DNA from: Bacillota bacterium
GTDB lineage: Bacteria > Bacillota > Clostridia > Oscillospirales > Ruminococcaceae
Direction: 5' to 3'
Length of the DNA: 64,000 nucleotides
Assembly (NCBI GenBank): GCA_029572815.1
Contig: JAKPUQ010000059.1
Coordinates: 1 to 64,000 of the forward strand
Shown: positions 38,595-49,700 of the stretch, one piece after another
Numbering within the stretch: the stretch's first letter is position 1
How the letters are laid out: every line of letters begins with the position of its first letter
The notes under the pieces: model-generated
The model's database searches: none
Told to the model about the DNA's origin: nothing
The model's input: the letters and a program-made list of their open reading frames with translations, nothing else
Made by a program: the position numbers and the translations under genes

Positions 38595-38777
38595 ATGGAC
38601 GAGAAAGCACTGAAAATAGTCAGAGATTATATATTTGCACATCTCGATAAGACGGATACTGTTCCGCCTTTTGATGTCTATATGGTATGGAAGTGCAAAG
38701 CCTTGCAGAACTGGAAGTATCTTATCTCCAGTACACTGTGCGACGGTATGTACAGGAGAAGGACAAGAAAACTGTAA
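38595..38777 (+). pseudogene. Phage-type DUF6275-like protein, C-terminus apparently replaced
   Basis: ggaggtgaggagaATG; MDEKALKIVRDYIFAHLDKTDTVPPFDVYMVWKCKALQNWKYLISSTLCDGMY then divergent tail. Confidence 0.5.
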
Positions 38778-38847
38778 GGGACGGCGTCCCCGACGTCCCG
38801 GCTGAAACAGCCGCGGAAACGTTCTCAGATATAGCTGCATAAAAACA

Positions 38848-38876
38848 AAAAACCTGTATCAAACGATACAGGTTCA
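38848..38876. terminator. Hairpin terminator downstream of tRNA-Ser
   Basis: AACCTGTATC-aaac-GATACAGGTT. Confidence 0.75.
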
Positions 38877-38966
38877 TGGCGCGGATTGAGAGATTTGAAC
38901 TCTCGCGCCGGTTTCCCGACCTACTCCCTTAGCAGGGGAGCCCCTTCACCACTTGGGTAAATCCGC
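38877..38966 (-). tRNA. tRNA-Ser (anticodon GCT), CCA encoded
   Basis: Reverse complement GCGGATTTACCCAAGTGGTGAAGGGGCTCCCCTGCTAAGGGAGTAGG...GTTCAAATCTCTCAATCCGCGCCA. Confidence 0.95.
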
Positions 38967-39003
38967 AAACCGACGAGCGAGAAGCTCACCGATAAAAAAA
39001 TAA

Positions 39004-39092
39004 TGGCGGAGAGGGTGGGATTCGAACCCACGTGACCGTTAAGTCAAACGGTTTTCAAGACCGCCTCGTTATGACCGCTTCGATACCTCTCC
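39004..39092 (-). tRNA. tRNA-Ser (anticodon TGA), CCA encoded
   Basis: Reverse complement GGAGAGGTATCGAAGCGGTCATAACGAGGCGGTCTTGAAAACCGTTTGAC...GGTTCGAATCCCACCCTCTCCGCCA. Confidence 0.95.
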
Positions 39093-39359
39093 ATTTTTAC
39101 TGCCGAATTAATCAGCTTTTATATTATACCACGACGGGCAGGAGTTGTCAAGAAAAAATCAAAACGAACAGGAACAAGAAATTTTCAACAATTTTGTGCA
39201 GAATGACAGTATTCTTTGTGAGAAAACTTCTGTTCTCGGTTTTTCGGCATGAAGCGAAAATATCCGAGAAATTTTTTCGGCTTTTTCGGAAAATATACTT
39301 TACATATCATTGAAATTAGTGTAAAATAAACTATAGATATATTTTTGTGAGGTGCTTAT

Positions 39360-40070
39360 ATGGAACCAAAGTATAAAAGAATCTTATTAAAAGTCAGCGG
39401 CGAAGCTCTCGCAGGCGACAATAAGACAGGACTCAACTATGATGTGGTAACAGAGATCTGCAAAAGCATAAAGAAATGTGCTGACGCAGGCGTACAGGTA
39501 GCTGTTGTTGTAGGCGGCGGCAACTTCTGGAGAGGACGCTTCAGCGGCGCTATGGACAGGACACGCGCTGACCACATCGGTATGCTTGCAACTACCATGA
39601 ATGCTCTGGCTCTCGCAGACGTTCTTGAATCCCTGGGCTGTACAGTAAGAGTACAGACTGCTATTGCAATGTCACAGGTAGCGGAACCCTATATCCGCAA
39701 CAGAGCCGTAAGACACCTTGACAAGGGAAGAATTGTTATATTCGGCTGCGGAACAGGTAACCCCTTCTTCTCCACCGATACAGCTGCTGCTCTTCGTTCT
39801 GTTGAGATCGAGGCTGATATCCTTCTCAAGGCTACTCTGGTTGACGGTGTATACGATAAGGATCCCCACAAATTTGACGACGCCAAGAAGTACGATACCC
39901 TTACCTTCTCACAGGTCATTGGCGAAGATCTTGGTGTTATGGACAGCACGGCTGCTGCAATGTGCCGCGATAACCACATGAAGATGCTGGTATTCGATCT
40001 CAGCCGTCCCGATAATATCTATGACGCCGTAATGGGCGAAAACATCGGTACAGTTGTATCCGAGGACTGA
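39360..40070 (+). CDS. pyrH: UMP kinase
   Basis: [62 protein letters not shown]. Confidence 0.98.
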   Translation: MEPKYKRILLKVSGEALAGDNKTGLNYDVVTEICKSIKKCADAGVQVAVVVGGGNFWRGRFSGAMDRTRADHIGMLATTMNALALADVLESLGCTVRVQTAIAMSQVAEPYIRNRAVRHLDKGRIVIFGCGTGNPFFSTDTAAALRSVEIEADILLKATLVDGVYDKDPHKFDDAKKYDTLTFSQVIGEDLGVMDSTAAAMCRDNHMKMLVFDLSRPDNIYDAVMGENIGTVVSED

Positions 40071-40105
40071 TAAATCAAAAACTCAACCGAAAGGAAAGTA
40101 CAGTA

Positions 40106-40660
40106 ATGAAAGAACAGCTTAATAATGCAAAGGAAAAAATGACCAAGAGCCTTAACGCTCTCGGCAACGAATTCGCATCTATCCGTGCAGGCAGAGCCAA
40201 CCCCGGCGTGCTTGACAAAGTAATGGTAGACTACTACGGAGCTCCCACACCTGTAAACCAGATGGCAGCAGTTTCCGTATCAGAAGCAAGAATACTTGTT
40301 ATCCAGCCCTGGGACAAGTCAACTCTCAAGCTTATAGAGAAGGCTATCCAGGCTTCAGACATCGGAATTCAGCCGGTAAACGACGGCAATGTTATCCGTC
40401 TTGCATTCCCTCAGCTCACTGAGGACCGCCGTAAGGAGCTCTGCAAGAGCATCAAGAAGTACGGCGAGGAGTGCAAGGTAACAGTCCGCTCCATCAGACG
40501 TGATACTATGGAAAAGTACAAGGCTATGAAGAAGAACTCAGAGATCACAGAGGACGATCTTAAGGACTGCGAGAAGAAGGTCCAGGATCTTACCGACAAG
40601 ATGTGTGCTGACGTTGACAAGATGGTAGCAGACAAAGAAAAAGAGATCATGACAGTCTGA
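40106..40660 (+). CDS. frr: Ribosome recycling factor
   Basis: FASIRAGRANPGVLDKVMVDYYGAPTPVNQMA. Confidence 0.98.
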   Translation: MKEQLNNAKEKMTKSLNALGNEFASIRAGRANPGVLDKVMVDYYGAPTPVNQMAAVSVSEARILVIQPWDKSTLKLIEKAIQASDIGIQPVNDGNVIRLAFPQLTEDRRKELCKSIKKYGEECKVTVRSIRRDTMEKYKAMKKNSEITEDDLKDCEKKVQDLTDKMCADVDKMVADKEKEIMTV

Positions 40661-40670
40661 TTGGTGAAAT

Positions 40671-41411
40671 ATGGCATTATTCGGAAAAAAGGAAAAAACT
40701 GAGCTGACGCTGCCCGAGAAGCTTCCCGAGCACGTCGGCTTCATCATGGACGGAAACGGCAGATGGGCTAAGAAGCGCGGTCTGCCCCGTTCCTTCGGAC
40801 ACCGCGAGGGTGCAAAGAACTTCAAGAAGATCGTCCGCTACTGCAAGGACATCGGACTGAAAAACATCAGCTTCTATGCCTTTTCCACAGAGAACTGGCA
40901 GCGACCCTCCGACGAGGTAAACACTATCATGGAGCTTTTCCGTGATTATATCGTGGACGTAAGAAACTTCCTCAGTGAGAATACCCGTATGATCTTCCTG
41001 GGGGACAAGAGCGCCTTTGACGAGGATTTACAGGAAAAAATGATACGCCTGGAGGAGGACACAGCCAAGTATGACGAGATGACTCTCATGATGGCGGTCA
41101 ACTACGGCGGCCGTGACGAGATAGCCCATGCTGCAAGGATACTTGCACAGAAGGCTGTGAACGGCGAGATACGTCCCGAGGACATCAGCGAGCAGTCTAT
41201 CGCAAACGAGCTCTACACAAAGGGGATCCCCGATGTGGATCTTGTTATCCGACCCAGCGGCGAGCTGAGACTCTCCAACTATCTTATCTGGCAGTGCGCT
41301 TATGCGGAGTACTACTTTACGGACATTCTCTGGCCTGATTTTACTCCCGCTGAGCTTGACAAGGCTCTTATCGACTTCGACGGAAGACACCGCCGCTTCG
41401 GAGGTGTCTGA
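40671..41411 (+). CDS. uppS: Isoprenyl transferase (UPP synthase)
   Basis: PEHVGFIMDGNGRWAKKRGLPRSFGHREGAKNFKKI. Confidence 0.98.
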   Translation: MALFGKKEKTELTLPEKLPEHVGFIMDGNGRWAKKRGLPRSFGHREGAKNFKKIVRYCKDIGLKNISFYAFSTENWQRPSDEVNTIMELFRDYIVDVRNFLSENTRMIFLGDKSAFDEDLQEKMIRLEEDTAKYDEMTLMMAVNYGGRDEIAHAARILAQKAVNGEIRPEDISEQSIANELYTKGIPDVDLVIRPSGELRLSNYLIWQCAYAEYYFTDILWPDFTPAELDKALIDFDGRHRRFGGV

Positions 41412-42301
41412 TGCTTACACGAATCATTTCGGGAGCTGTGGGAGTTGTGCTGCTTGGTGCGGTGCTTTTCTTCCACGACACCATTGTCCTGCCCATAGCA
41501 GTTGCAGCCATAATCGCAGTAATGCTCTTTGAGCTTCTCCGTGCAGTAAAGCTACACAAGTGTATTCCTATACTCTTGGCAGCAGAAGCTTGCGGAATAG
41601 CTGTGCCAATACTTTACCATATTTCGCATGAGGTAAAGGATTTTCACTACTTCATCAGATCTTTCAAGACAATAGATACGCCTGATGATCATTATCATAT
41701 CATACTTTTCTGTATAGTGCTTGCAGCGGCTTTTGTCATATTTGTAACATGGCTAAGAAAGCACAAGGAGATACGCTATGAGCAGGTATTCTTCGTACTT
41801 GCGGTAATGATACTTGTACCCCAGGCTATGACTACTATGATCCGCATTGAGCGCAGCTGGCAGATGACCGATGATATGTTGAGCAGCGGACTTTTCCTGC
41901 TCATTATAGGACTCTGCGGCGCATGGATAGCTGATACGGGAGCATATTTCACGGGAGTTGCTATCGGCAAGCACAAGCTCTGCCCCGAGATCAGTCCCAA
42001 GAAGACTATCGAGGGACTTGTGGGCGGTATCCTTACAACTGCTATCGTATATACCGTGGCATTTTCAGTCTACTACGGCTTTACCGCAAAGAGAGCAGTC
42101 ATAGCTTTCGTTACGGGAGCAGTCTGCGCAGTCATCGGTACTGTGGGAGACCTTTCCGCTTCTATGGTAAAGCGCCAGATAGGCTTCAAGGACTACGGCA
42201 AGATAATGCCGGGACACGGCGGACTCATGGATCGCTTCGACAGCGTTCTTTTCGTGCTGCCCACATTTTATGCATTCATCGCCTTATTCGGCGTACAGTG
42301 A
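41411..42301 (+). CDS. cdsA: Phosphatidate cytidylyltransferase
   Basis: GDLSASMVKRQIGFKDYGKIMPGHGGLMDRFDSVLFVLP. Confidence 0.96.
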   Translation: MLTRIISGAVGVVLLGAVLFFHDTIVLPIAVAAIIAVMLFELLRAVKLHKCIPILLAAEACGIAVPILYHISHEVKDFHYFIRSFKTIDTPDDHYHIILFCIVLAAAFVIFVTWLRKHKEIRYEQVFFVLAVMILVPQAMTTMIRIERSWQMTDDMLSSGLFLLIIGLCGAWIADTGAYFTGVAIGKHKLCPEISPKKTIEGLVGGILTTAIVYTVAFSVYYGFTAKRAVIAFVTGAVCAVIGTVGDLSASMVKRQIGFKDYGKIMPGHGGLMDRFDSVLFVLPTFYAFIALFGVQ

Positions 42302-42312
42302 TATTGTTGAAA

Positions 42313-42345
42313 CGGACTATTTACGGATAGTCCCTTTCGCATTTT
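42313..42345 (+). terminator. Hairpin between cdsA and dxr
   Basis: GGACTA-tttacgga-TAGTCC then CTTTCGC. Confidence 0.4.
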
Positions 42346-42406
42346 ATAATGAACTTTGTTATGAAAAAATATCGGGAAGTTATTTCCGCGAAAAGGGGAA
42401 AATATA

Positions 42407-43558
42407 ATGAATAAAACGGTGTCGATACTCGGCTCCACAGGCTCTATCGGTACTCAGTCCCTGGAGGTCTGTGAGAAGCACGGACTGAAGGTGACAGCCC
42501 TTGCTGCTCACAGCAGTGTTGAGGCTCTTGAGCAGCAGATAAGGAAGTTCCGTCCTGCATATGCCTGTATTTTCAACGAGGACAAATACAGCGATCTCAA
42601 AAGCAGGGTAAAGGATATGGACGTAAAGCTTCTTACCGGCATGGAGGGACTATGCACCCTCGCTTCACTGGAGGAGGCGGATATAATACTCAATTCCGTT
42701 GTGGGAATGGTGGGGCTTCTCCCCACACTGACAGCAATAGACGCAGGCAAGGACATTGCCCTCGCCAACAAGGAGACTCTTGTGGCAGGCGGCGAACTGG
42801 TAATGAAGGCTGCTGCCGACAAGGGTGTAAGGATATATCCCGTTGACAGTGAGCATTCGGCTATATTCCAGTGCTTGCAGGGCAACAAGCGCTCACAGCT
42901 CAGCAAGATAATCCTGACAGCCTCAGGAGGTCCTTTTTTCGGCAGGAGCTATGAGGAGCTGAAAACTGTCACCAAGGCACAGGCTCTCCACCACCCCAAC
43001 TGGGACATGGGGAATAAAATAACCATCGACTCTGCTACACTTATGAACAAGGGACTTGAGTTCATCGAGGCAAAGTGGCTCTTTGATCTTACCCCCGACC
43101 AGATCGAGATAGTGGTACACCGTCAGAGCGTTGTTCACTCAGCTGTTGAGTATAACGACTACTCGGTCATCGCTCAGCTGGGAGTTCCCGACATGAAGAT
43201 CCCCATTCAGTACGCTCTGCTTTATCCCGACCGTATGAGCTGTCCCACGGGACGTCTCTCACTGACGGACTACGGCAAGCTTACCTTCGAGAAGCCAGAC
43301 TACGAGACATTCAAGTGTCTCTCGGCAGCTATCGAAGCCATAAAGCGGGGCGGAGCATATCCCTGTCTGGTGAATTCCGCCAACGAGGAGGCTGTAAGGG
43401 CGTTCCTTCACGATGAGACTGAGTTTATCGACATCGGCGAGACAGTATCCTCTGTTCTTGAGCATTTTGCTCCCTCGGAAATACACAGCTACGAGGACGT
43501 AATGAAGGCAGACAAGGCGGCAAGAGAATATGTAAGGGAGCGCATAGCCGCGAAATAA
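42407..43558 (+). CDS. dxr: 1-deoxy-D-xylulose-5-phosphate reductoisomerase
   Basis: VSILGSTGSIGTQSLEV; LANKETLVAGGELV; PVDSEHSAIFQCL. Confidence 0.98.
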   Translation: MNKTVSILGSTGSIGTQSLEVCEKHGLKVTALAAHSSVEALEQQIRKFRPAYACIFNEDKYSDLKSRVKDMDVKLLTGMEGLCTLASLEEADIILNSVVGMVGLLPTLTAIDAGKDIALANKETLVAGGELVMKAAADKGVRIYPVDSEHSAIFQCLQGNKRSQLSKIILTASGGPFFGRSYEELKTVTKAQALHHPNWDMGNKITIDSATLMNKGLEFIEAKWLFDLTPDQIEIVVHRQSVVHSAVEYNDYSVIAQLGVPDMKIPIQYALLYPDRMSCPTGRLSLTDYGKLTFEKPDYETFKCLSAAIEAIKRGGAYPCLVNSANEEAVRAFLHDETEFIDIGETVSSVLEHFAPSEIHSYEDVMKADKAAREYVRERIAAK

Positions 43559-43586
43559 GCTCCCGTATAGAGAAAGGAAAAAACAA

Positions 43587-44663
43587 ATGGGCATAGTTAT
43601 CGCAATACTTATTTTCGGACTTATCGTAACGGTACATGAGTTCGGCCATTTTATCTGTGCAAAGCTCAGCGGCATAAAGGTGCTGGAGTTCTCCATCGGT
43701 ATGGGACCAAAGCTGCTTCAGAAGGCAAAGGGCGAGACCAAGTACTCCCTGAGACTTCTTCCCGTGGGCGGCTACTGCGCTATGGAGGGAGAGGACTCCA
43801 CCAACAGCGACCCCAGAAGCTTCCGCAATGCTAAGCTCTGGAAGCGTATCATAGTTCTTTTTGCAGGAGCAGGCATGAACTTCGTGCTGGGCTTCGTAAT
43901 GCTCATCATACTGGTAAGCATGATGGACGGCGTCCCCACAACCACTGTTGAGGATTTCAAGAGAACTATCTCTTCCACCGACGGAACAGTTACCTATTAC
44001 GCCGAGAGCTACGAAACCGGGCTCAGACAGAATGATAAGATCATCTCAATTGACGGAACAAGGATATACAGCACACTGGATCTTAACTATGTCTTCGACA
44101 CCTATGATCCCAATACAGGTCACAAGGTAGTTGTAAAGCGTGACAGAAAGCGCATGGCTCTCAATGATGTAGTGTTCAAAAACACCTACGGCGACGGCGG
44201 TACCGTTGATTTTGCGGTCATATACAAGGACAAGAATCCACTGACAGTCATCAAGGGCTCGGGAGACCTGTTCATGTCAATGACCCATATAGTGGGACTT
44301 TCAATAAAGCAGATGTTCTCGGGACAGCTCAAAAAGGACGATGTTTCGGGACCTGTTGGCGTTGTCTCCGCTATCAGCGAGTCCACCGAGGACTCGGAGA
44401 GCTTCCTTGACGCGCTGTTTCAGGTCATATACATGACGGCGCTTATAACCATAAATGTGGGAATATTCAACCTTCTCCCCATTCCCGGACTTGACGGCGG
44501 CAGACTGCTGTTCTGCTTCATAGAGCTGGTTCGCCGCAAGCCTGTAAAGCCCGAGCATGAGGGATATGTTCACTTAGCCGGCATGGTGCTCCTCTTCGGA
44601 GTAATGATATTCGCAACATATAACGATATAATCAAACTTATAACAGGAGTAAAGAATGGCTGA
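43587..44663 (+). CDS. rseP: RIP metalloprotease RseP
   Basis: HEFGHFICAKLSGIKVLEFSIGMGPKL; PDZ region; NLLPIPGLDGGRLLFCFIE. Confidence 0.96.
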   Translation: MGIVIAILIFGLIVTVHEFGHFICAKLSGIKVLEFSIGMGPKLLQKAKGETKYSLRLLPVGGYCAMEGEDSTNSDPRSFRNAKLWKRIIVLFAGAGMNFVLGFVMLIILVSMMDGVPTTTVEDFKRTISSTDGTVTYYAESYETGLRQNDKIISIDGTRIYSTLDLNYVFDTYDPNTGHKVVVKRDRKRMALNDVVFKNTYGDGGTVDFAVIYKDKNPLTVIKGSGDLFMSMTHIVGLSIKQMFSGQLKKDDVSGPVGVVSAISESTEDSESFLDALFQVIYMTALITINVGIFNLLPIPGLDGGRLLFCFIELVRRKPVKPEHEGYVHLAGMVLLFGVMIFATYNDIIKLITGVKNG

Positions 44664-45570
44664 GATATGTCTTCTCGGAACAGGCGGCATGATGCCGCTG
44701 AAGGACAGGTTTCTTACTTCGCTCTATGCGGAGTATAACGGAAAAGCTGTCCTCATAGACTGCGGAGAGGGAACACAGGTCGCCATCGCAAAGCACGGTC
44801 TTAAAATGAGCAGGATAGAGCTGATACTCATCACTCACTGCCACGCAGACCATGTTACAGGGCTTCCGGGACTTCTGCTCTCCATCGGCAACAGCTCAAG
44901 GACGGAGCCCCTTACCATAGCTGCTCCAGATAGCTGTGTGCCTGTAATTGAAAAGCTGGTTAGCGTATGCGGCGGGCTGCCTTATGAGGTAGAGATACGC
45001 GGACTTCCCGAGGAAAGACCCTTCGGATTTTCCGCGGAAATGGTGGATCCCATGCTGTCAGTGAGGACAATGCCGCTGTCACACAGGGTAAGCTGTCTGG
45101 GGTATACATTGCTGCTTAAAAAGAAGCCGCCTTTCCTGCCAAATAATGCGAAGGCGATAGGCGTCCCGGTAGAATTCTGGAAGCAGCTCCACAGCGGCGA
45201 GACCGTTGTCCTTGATGACGGCACGAGAGTACCTCCCGAGGCTGTAACGGGCCCCAAGCCGCCGCCAATGAAGATAACCTATACTACCGATAGTCTCCCT
45301 CTTGAGGATATAGCTGAGTTTGCACAGGGTGCGGACCTGTTTATCTGCGAGGGTATGTACGGGCTTACGGAGAAGAAGGCTTCCATGAATGAAAAGCATC
45401 ATATGCTCATGCAGGACGCCTGCGGTCTTGCTTCGGAGGCAAAGGCGAAACGGCTGTGGCTCACACATTACAGCCCTGCCGAGAAAGACCCTGCTGTCTA
45501 TGCCGAGGAGCTTCGCAGGATATTTCCCGAAGCTGTTATCTCTGCGGACGGTGAAAAAATAACTCTTTAA
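44656..45570 (+). CDS. MBL-fold metallohydrolase, RNase Z-like
   Basis: MAEICLLGTGGMMPLKDRFLTSLYAEYNGKAVLIDCGEGTQ; ITHCHADHVTGLPGLL; LTHYSPAEKD. Confidence 0.9.
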   Translation: MAEICLLGTGGMMPLKDRFLTSLYAEYNGKAVLIDCGEGTQVAIAKHGLKMSRIELILITHCHADHVTGLPGLLLSIGNSSRTEPLTIAAPDSCVPVIEKLVSVCGGLPYEVEIRGLPEERPFGFSAEMVDPMLSVRTMPLSHRVSCLGYTLLLKKKPPFLPNNAKAIGVPVEFWKQLHSGETVVLDDGTRVPPEAVTGPKPPPMKITYTTDSLPLEDIAEFAQGADLFICEGMYGLTEKKASMNEKHHMLMQDACGLASEAKAKRLWLTHYSPAEKDPAVYAEELRRIFPEAVISADGEKITL

Positions 45571-45582
45571 ATGGAGGATATT

Positions 45583-46620
45583 ATGAGAAATGTCAGACCT
45601 GTAAAGGTAGGGGACTGCGTCCTCGACGGAAAACATATATACATACAGTCAATGCTGAATATGCGCTCGGACGACATCGAGGGCAGCGTCAGACAGGCTG
45701 TTGAGCTTGAAAAGGCAGGCTGTGAGATAATCCGTGCAGCCATACCGAATATGGAGGCTGTAAAGCTTATCCCGGCTATCAAGGAGGCTGTGAAGATTCC
45801 TCTTGTTGCGGATATACACTTTGACTACAAGCTTGCAATAGAGTCCGCAGCTGCCGGTGTTGACAAGATAAGGATAAACCCGGGAAACATCGGAGGTATG
45901 GACAGGGTAAAGGCTGTTGTTGATGCCTGTCGTGCAAGACAGCTTCCTATCCGTATCGGAGTGAACTCAGGCTCTCTGGAAAAGGAGCTCCTTGCAAAGT
46001 ACGGCTCACCAACTCCCGAAGCCCTGGTTGAGAGCGCTCTTAACCATGCGGCTATGCTGGAGCATTTTGACTTCAATGACATAGTTATCTCCATAAAATC
46101 CTCGGACGTAAACAGAATGATCGCTTCATACCGCCTTGCTGCGGAGAAATGCAGTTATCCGCTGCACCTTGGAGTTACCGAGGCAGGCACCGAGCGTATG
46201 GGACTTATAAAGTCCGCTATCGGTATCGGCTCGCTGCTCTGCGACGGCATAGGCAAGACCATAAGAGTTTCCCTTACTGACGATCCTATCAGGGAGATAG
46301 CTGCCGCAAAGGATATACTGAAGAGTATCGGTAAAAGAGGCGGCGTAAGGATAGTTTCATGTCCAACTTGTGGAAGGACCCGCATAGACCTGGTAAAGGC
46401 TGCGAAAATGGTAGAGGAAGCGGTAAAGGACATGGACAAGGACATCACCGTGGCTGTCATGGGCTGTATCGTAAATGGTCCCGGAGAAGCCCGCGAAGCT
46501 GACGTAGGTATCGCAGGCGGCGACGGCTGTGCAATTATTTTCCGCAAGGACGGTACTCAGCGTAAGATAAAGGAGGAGGACATAGTCCCCGAGCTTCTTG
46601 CTGAAGTAGACAAGCTTTAA
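45583..46620 (+). CDS. ispG: (E)-4-hydroxy-3-methylbut-2-enyl-diphosphate synthase
   Basis: QSMLNMRSDDIEGSVRQAVELEKAGCEIIRAAIP; SCPTCGRTRIDL; GCIVNGPGEAREADVGIAGG. Confidence 0.98.
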   Translation: MRNVRPVKVGDCVLDGKHIYIQSMLNMRSDDIEGSVRQAVELEKAGCEIIRAAIPNMEAVKLIPAIKEAVKIPLVADIHFDYKLAIESAAAGVDKIRINPGNIGGMDRVKAVVDACRARQLPIRIGVNSGSLEKELLAKYGSPTPEALVESALNHAAMLEHFDFNDIVISIKSSDVNRMIASYRLAAEKCSYPLHLGVTEAGTERMGLIKSAIGIGSLLCDGIGKTIRVSLTDDPIREIAAAKDILKSIGKRGGVRIVSCPTCGRTRIDLVKAAKMVEEAVKDMDKDITVAVMGCIVNGPGEAREADVGIAGGDGCAIIFRKDGTQRKIKEEDIVPELLAEVDKL

Positions 46621-46664
46621 TAATGGAGAACTGCGATATGTCCGCGTACAGGACACATCCGTTT

Positions 46665-46692
46665 TCAATTTTCAATTCTGAATTCTCAATTT
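46665..46692. repeat. Degenerate 7-bp tandem repeat
   Basis: TCAATTT TCAATTC TGAATTC TCAATTT. Confidence 0.7.
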
Positions 46693-46710
46693 TTGGACGG
46701 GAGTTTTAAG

Positions 46711-49700
46711 ATGCAGGTAAAAATATCTGATTTTCTCAAGGAATATACCTCGGATTTGCCCGAGACGGTGCTGAGCGGTGAGATTTTCAAGCTCACATAT
46801 ACGGAAAACCTTGAAAGCATACGCTTTCATGCTATTTTTCCCCAGCTTGTGCCCAGCGATGATATATTTGCTTTTGAAAAGGCTGTGGAAGCAGCTATAA
46901 AAGTGGAGCAGGTGAGACTTGCCTGCCGTTATCCCTCTGAGAAGTTTGGAATGGACTGCTATGGCGAGCTCATAAAGCTGCTCAAGCGTGATATACCCGT
47001 AGTGAACGGCTTTCTCGATGATGCTGAGGTACAGCTCAGCAACGGAGAACTGCGCATAAAGATAGTTCACGGCGGCAGGGATATTCTGGAAAAGTTCTAT
47101 TTCTGCCAGAATTTCTCACGAATGATATACAATCAGTTCGGTGTCCGTATAAAGGTAATTCTCGACGGCGAAAGCTCCGTAAGCGAGGAGCAGTTCGACG
47201 AGATGATAGAACGCCTTGAGGCTGATATGCCCGACTACAGCGACCAGCTTGTGCCCGATAAGACTGCCGAAGAGATTAGGGCAGAGGAGATGAAGTCTGT
47301 CATTCCCACAGCCACCATAGATGTGACTGCACTGAACAAGGACTTTGATGCGGAGTCCGCTGAGATAGTCAAAGGCAGAGCGATACGCGAAAAGCCTATC
47401 CCGATATGCGAGGCGGTACAGCGCCTTGGCGAGAAGGTAGTAGTGGTGGGAGATGTTTTTGCCTCGGAATTCAAGGAGATAAGGGGCGAAAAGACCGTTG
47501 TCACCTTTGATGTCACCGATTACAGCGGCTCGCTCAAACTCAAAATATTCGCCAAGAATGAGGAAGTTGAGGAGCTCAAGCTCAGCTCTATAAAGAGCGG
47601 TGCTACACTGCTTGTGTCAGGAAAACTGGACTATGATTCATATGCCCGTGATATCGTTATCACTGTAAACTCCCTCATCAAAGTAAAGCGCATACCCAAG
47701 ACCGATAATTATCCAGAGAAGCGTGTTGAGCTCCACTGCCACAGCAATATGTCCGCGATGGACGCTGTTACTGACCCTGTCAAGCTCATAAACAGGGCTG
47801 CGGAGTGGGGACATCCTGCCATGGCAATAACCGACCACGGCTGCGTACAGGCGTTCCCCGACTGTATGTATAATATGCCCAAGAACTTCAAGGTCATCTA
47901 CGGCATGGAGGCTTATGTCGTAAATGATATTGAGCGTGAAATGGTCATATACGGCGATGATGACAGAAGTTTTGACGATGAGATCATCATCTTCGACGTT
48001 GAGACCACAGGTCTCAGCTTCCGAAATGACAGGCTCACCGAGATAGGTGCTGTAAAGCTGAAAAACCTCCAGGTGGTGGACAGCTTCAATACCAAGGTGA
48101 ACCCGGGATTCCATATCCCGGAGAGGATAACCGAGCTTACGGGTATCAGCGATGCCGATGTGGCAAATGCTCCCGATGAGGCAGAGGCACTCCGTATGTT
48201 CATGGAGTTCTGCGGAGACAAGCCCGTGCTTGTTGCCCACAACGCCCGTTATGATACCAACATGATAAATCAGGTGAAAAAGCGTCAGAACATCGACTTT
48301 GAGTACACCTGGATAGATACTCTCGTAATGTGCCAGTCCATGCTTCCCGAAATGGGACGTCACAGGCTGAATATGGTGGCAAAGCAGCTGAAGCTTGGCA
48401 AATTTGACCACCACCGCGCATCAGACGATGCTCTCATGCTCGCAAAGATATACATTGAGCTTGTCGGCAGACTCAAGAGCGAGCGAAGCTTTTCAACACT
48501 CCAGCAGCTAAATGTGCTGGTAGGGGAGATAGAGACCAAAAAGCTCAAGAGCTACCACCACATTATACTTGTCCGCAATCAGGCAGGTCTGAAAAATCTC
48601 TACAGATTGGTATCCCTGAGCAACCTTGAGTACTTCTATAAAAAGCCTCTTATTCCCAAGTCAAAGCTTATCGAGCGCCGTGAGGGACTTATCTACGGAA
48701 GTGCCTGCGAGGCAGGAGAGCTGTTCCAGGCTATGCTGGATATGCGTGACCAGGATTACATTGACAACCTTGCCAGATTCTATGACTACCTTGAGATACA
48801 GCCCATCGGCAACAATGAGTTCATGGTCCGTGACGGCGTGGCAAGAGACGACGAGGAGCTCCGCGATTTCAACCGCTATATCGTTGAAATGGGTGACAGA
48901 CTTGGTATTCCCACCTGCGCTACCTGCGATGTTCACTTCCTTGACCCCAAGGACGCTATCTACCGAAAGATAATCCTTGCCAGCATGGGCTTCAAGGACG
49001 CAGAGGAGCAGGCTCCGCTGTATCTGAGAACTACCGAGGAGATGCTGGCGGAGTTTGAGTATCTGGGCGAGGACAAGGCAAAAGAGGTAGTTATAACCAA
49101 CACAAATGCCATTGCCGACCAGATTGAAATGGTCAGACCTATCCCCAAGGGCACCTTCACTCCCACCATCGAAGGTGCGGAGGAGGAGCTTGTCAAGATA
49201 ACCCATGACAAGGCTCATGAGATATACGGCGACCCGCTCCCGGAGCTTGTAGATAAACGTCTCGACAGAGAGCTTTCATCAATTATCAAGCACGGATTCT
49301 CTGTACTTTATATCATCGCTCAGAAGCTTGTTTGGAACTCCGTTGAAAATGGCTATCTGGTAGGCTCAAGAGGCTCCGTCGGTTCATCATTCGTAGCCTC
49401 TATGGCGGGTATCTCGGAGGTAAATCCGCTGCCGCCCCACTATGTCTGCCCCAACTGCAAGCACAGCGAGTTCCTTCTGGACGGTGTATACGGCTCGGGC
49501 TTTGACCTGCCTCCGAAAAAGTGTCCCGACTGCGGAAAGGACATGAACCGTGACGGTCACGATATCCCATTCGAGACCTTCCTTGGCTTCGACGGCGACA
49601 AGGCTCCTGATATTGACCTTAACTTCTCCGATGAGTACCAGTTCTGGGCTCACAGATATACGGAGAAGCTCTTCGGAAAGGCAAACGTTTTCAAGGCAGG

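Noticed and set aside
47638-48414. 258-aa antisense ORF inside polC
   Set aside because: Contained in polC; no independent support.
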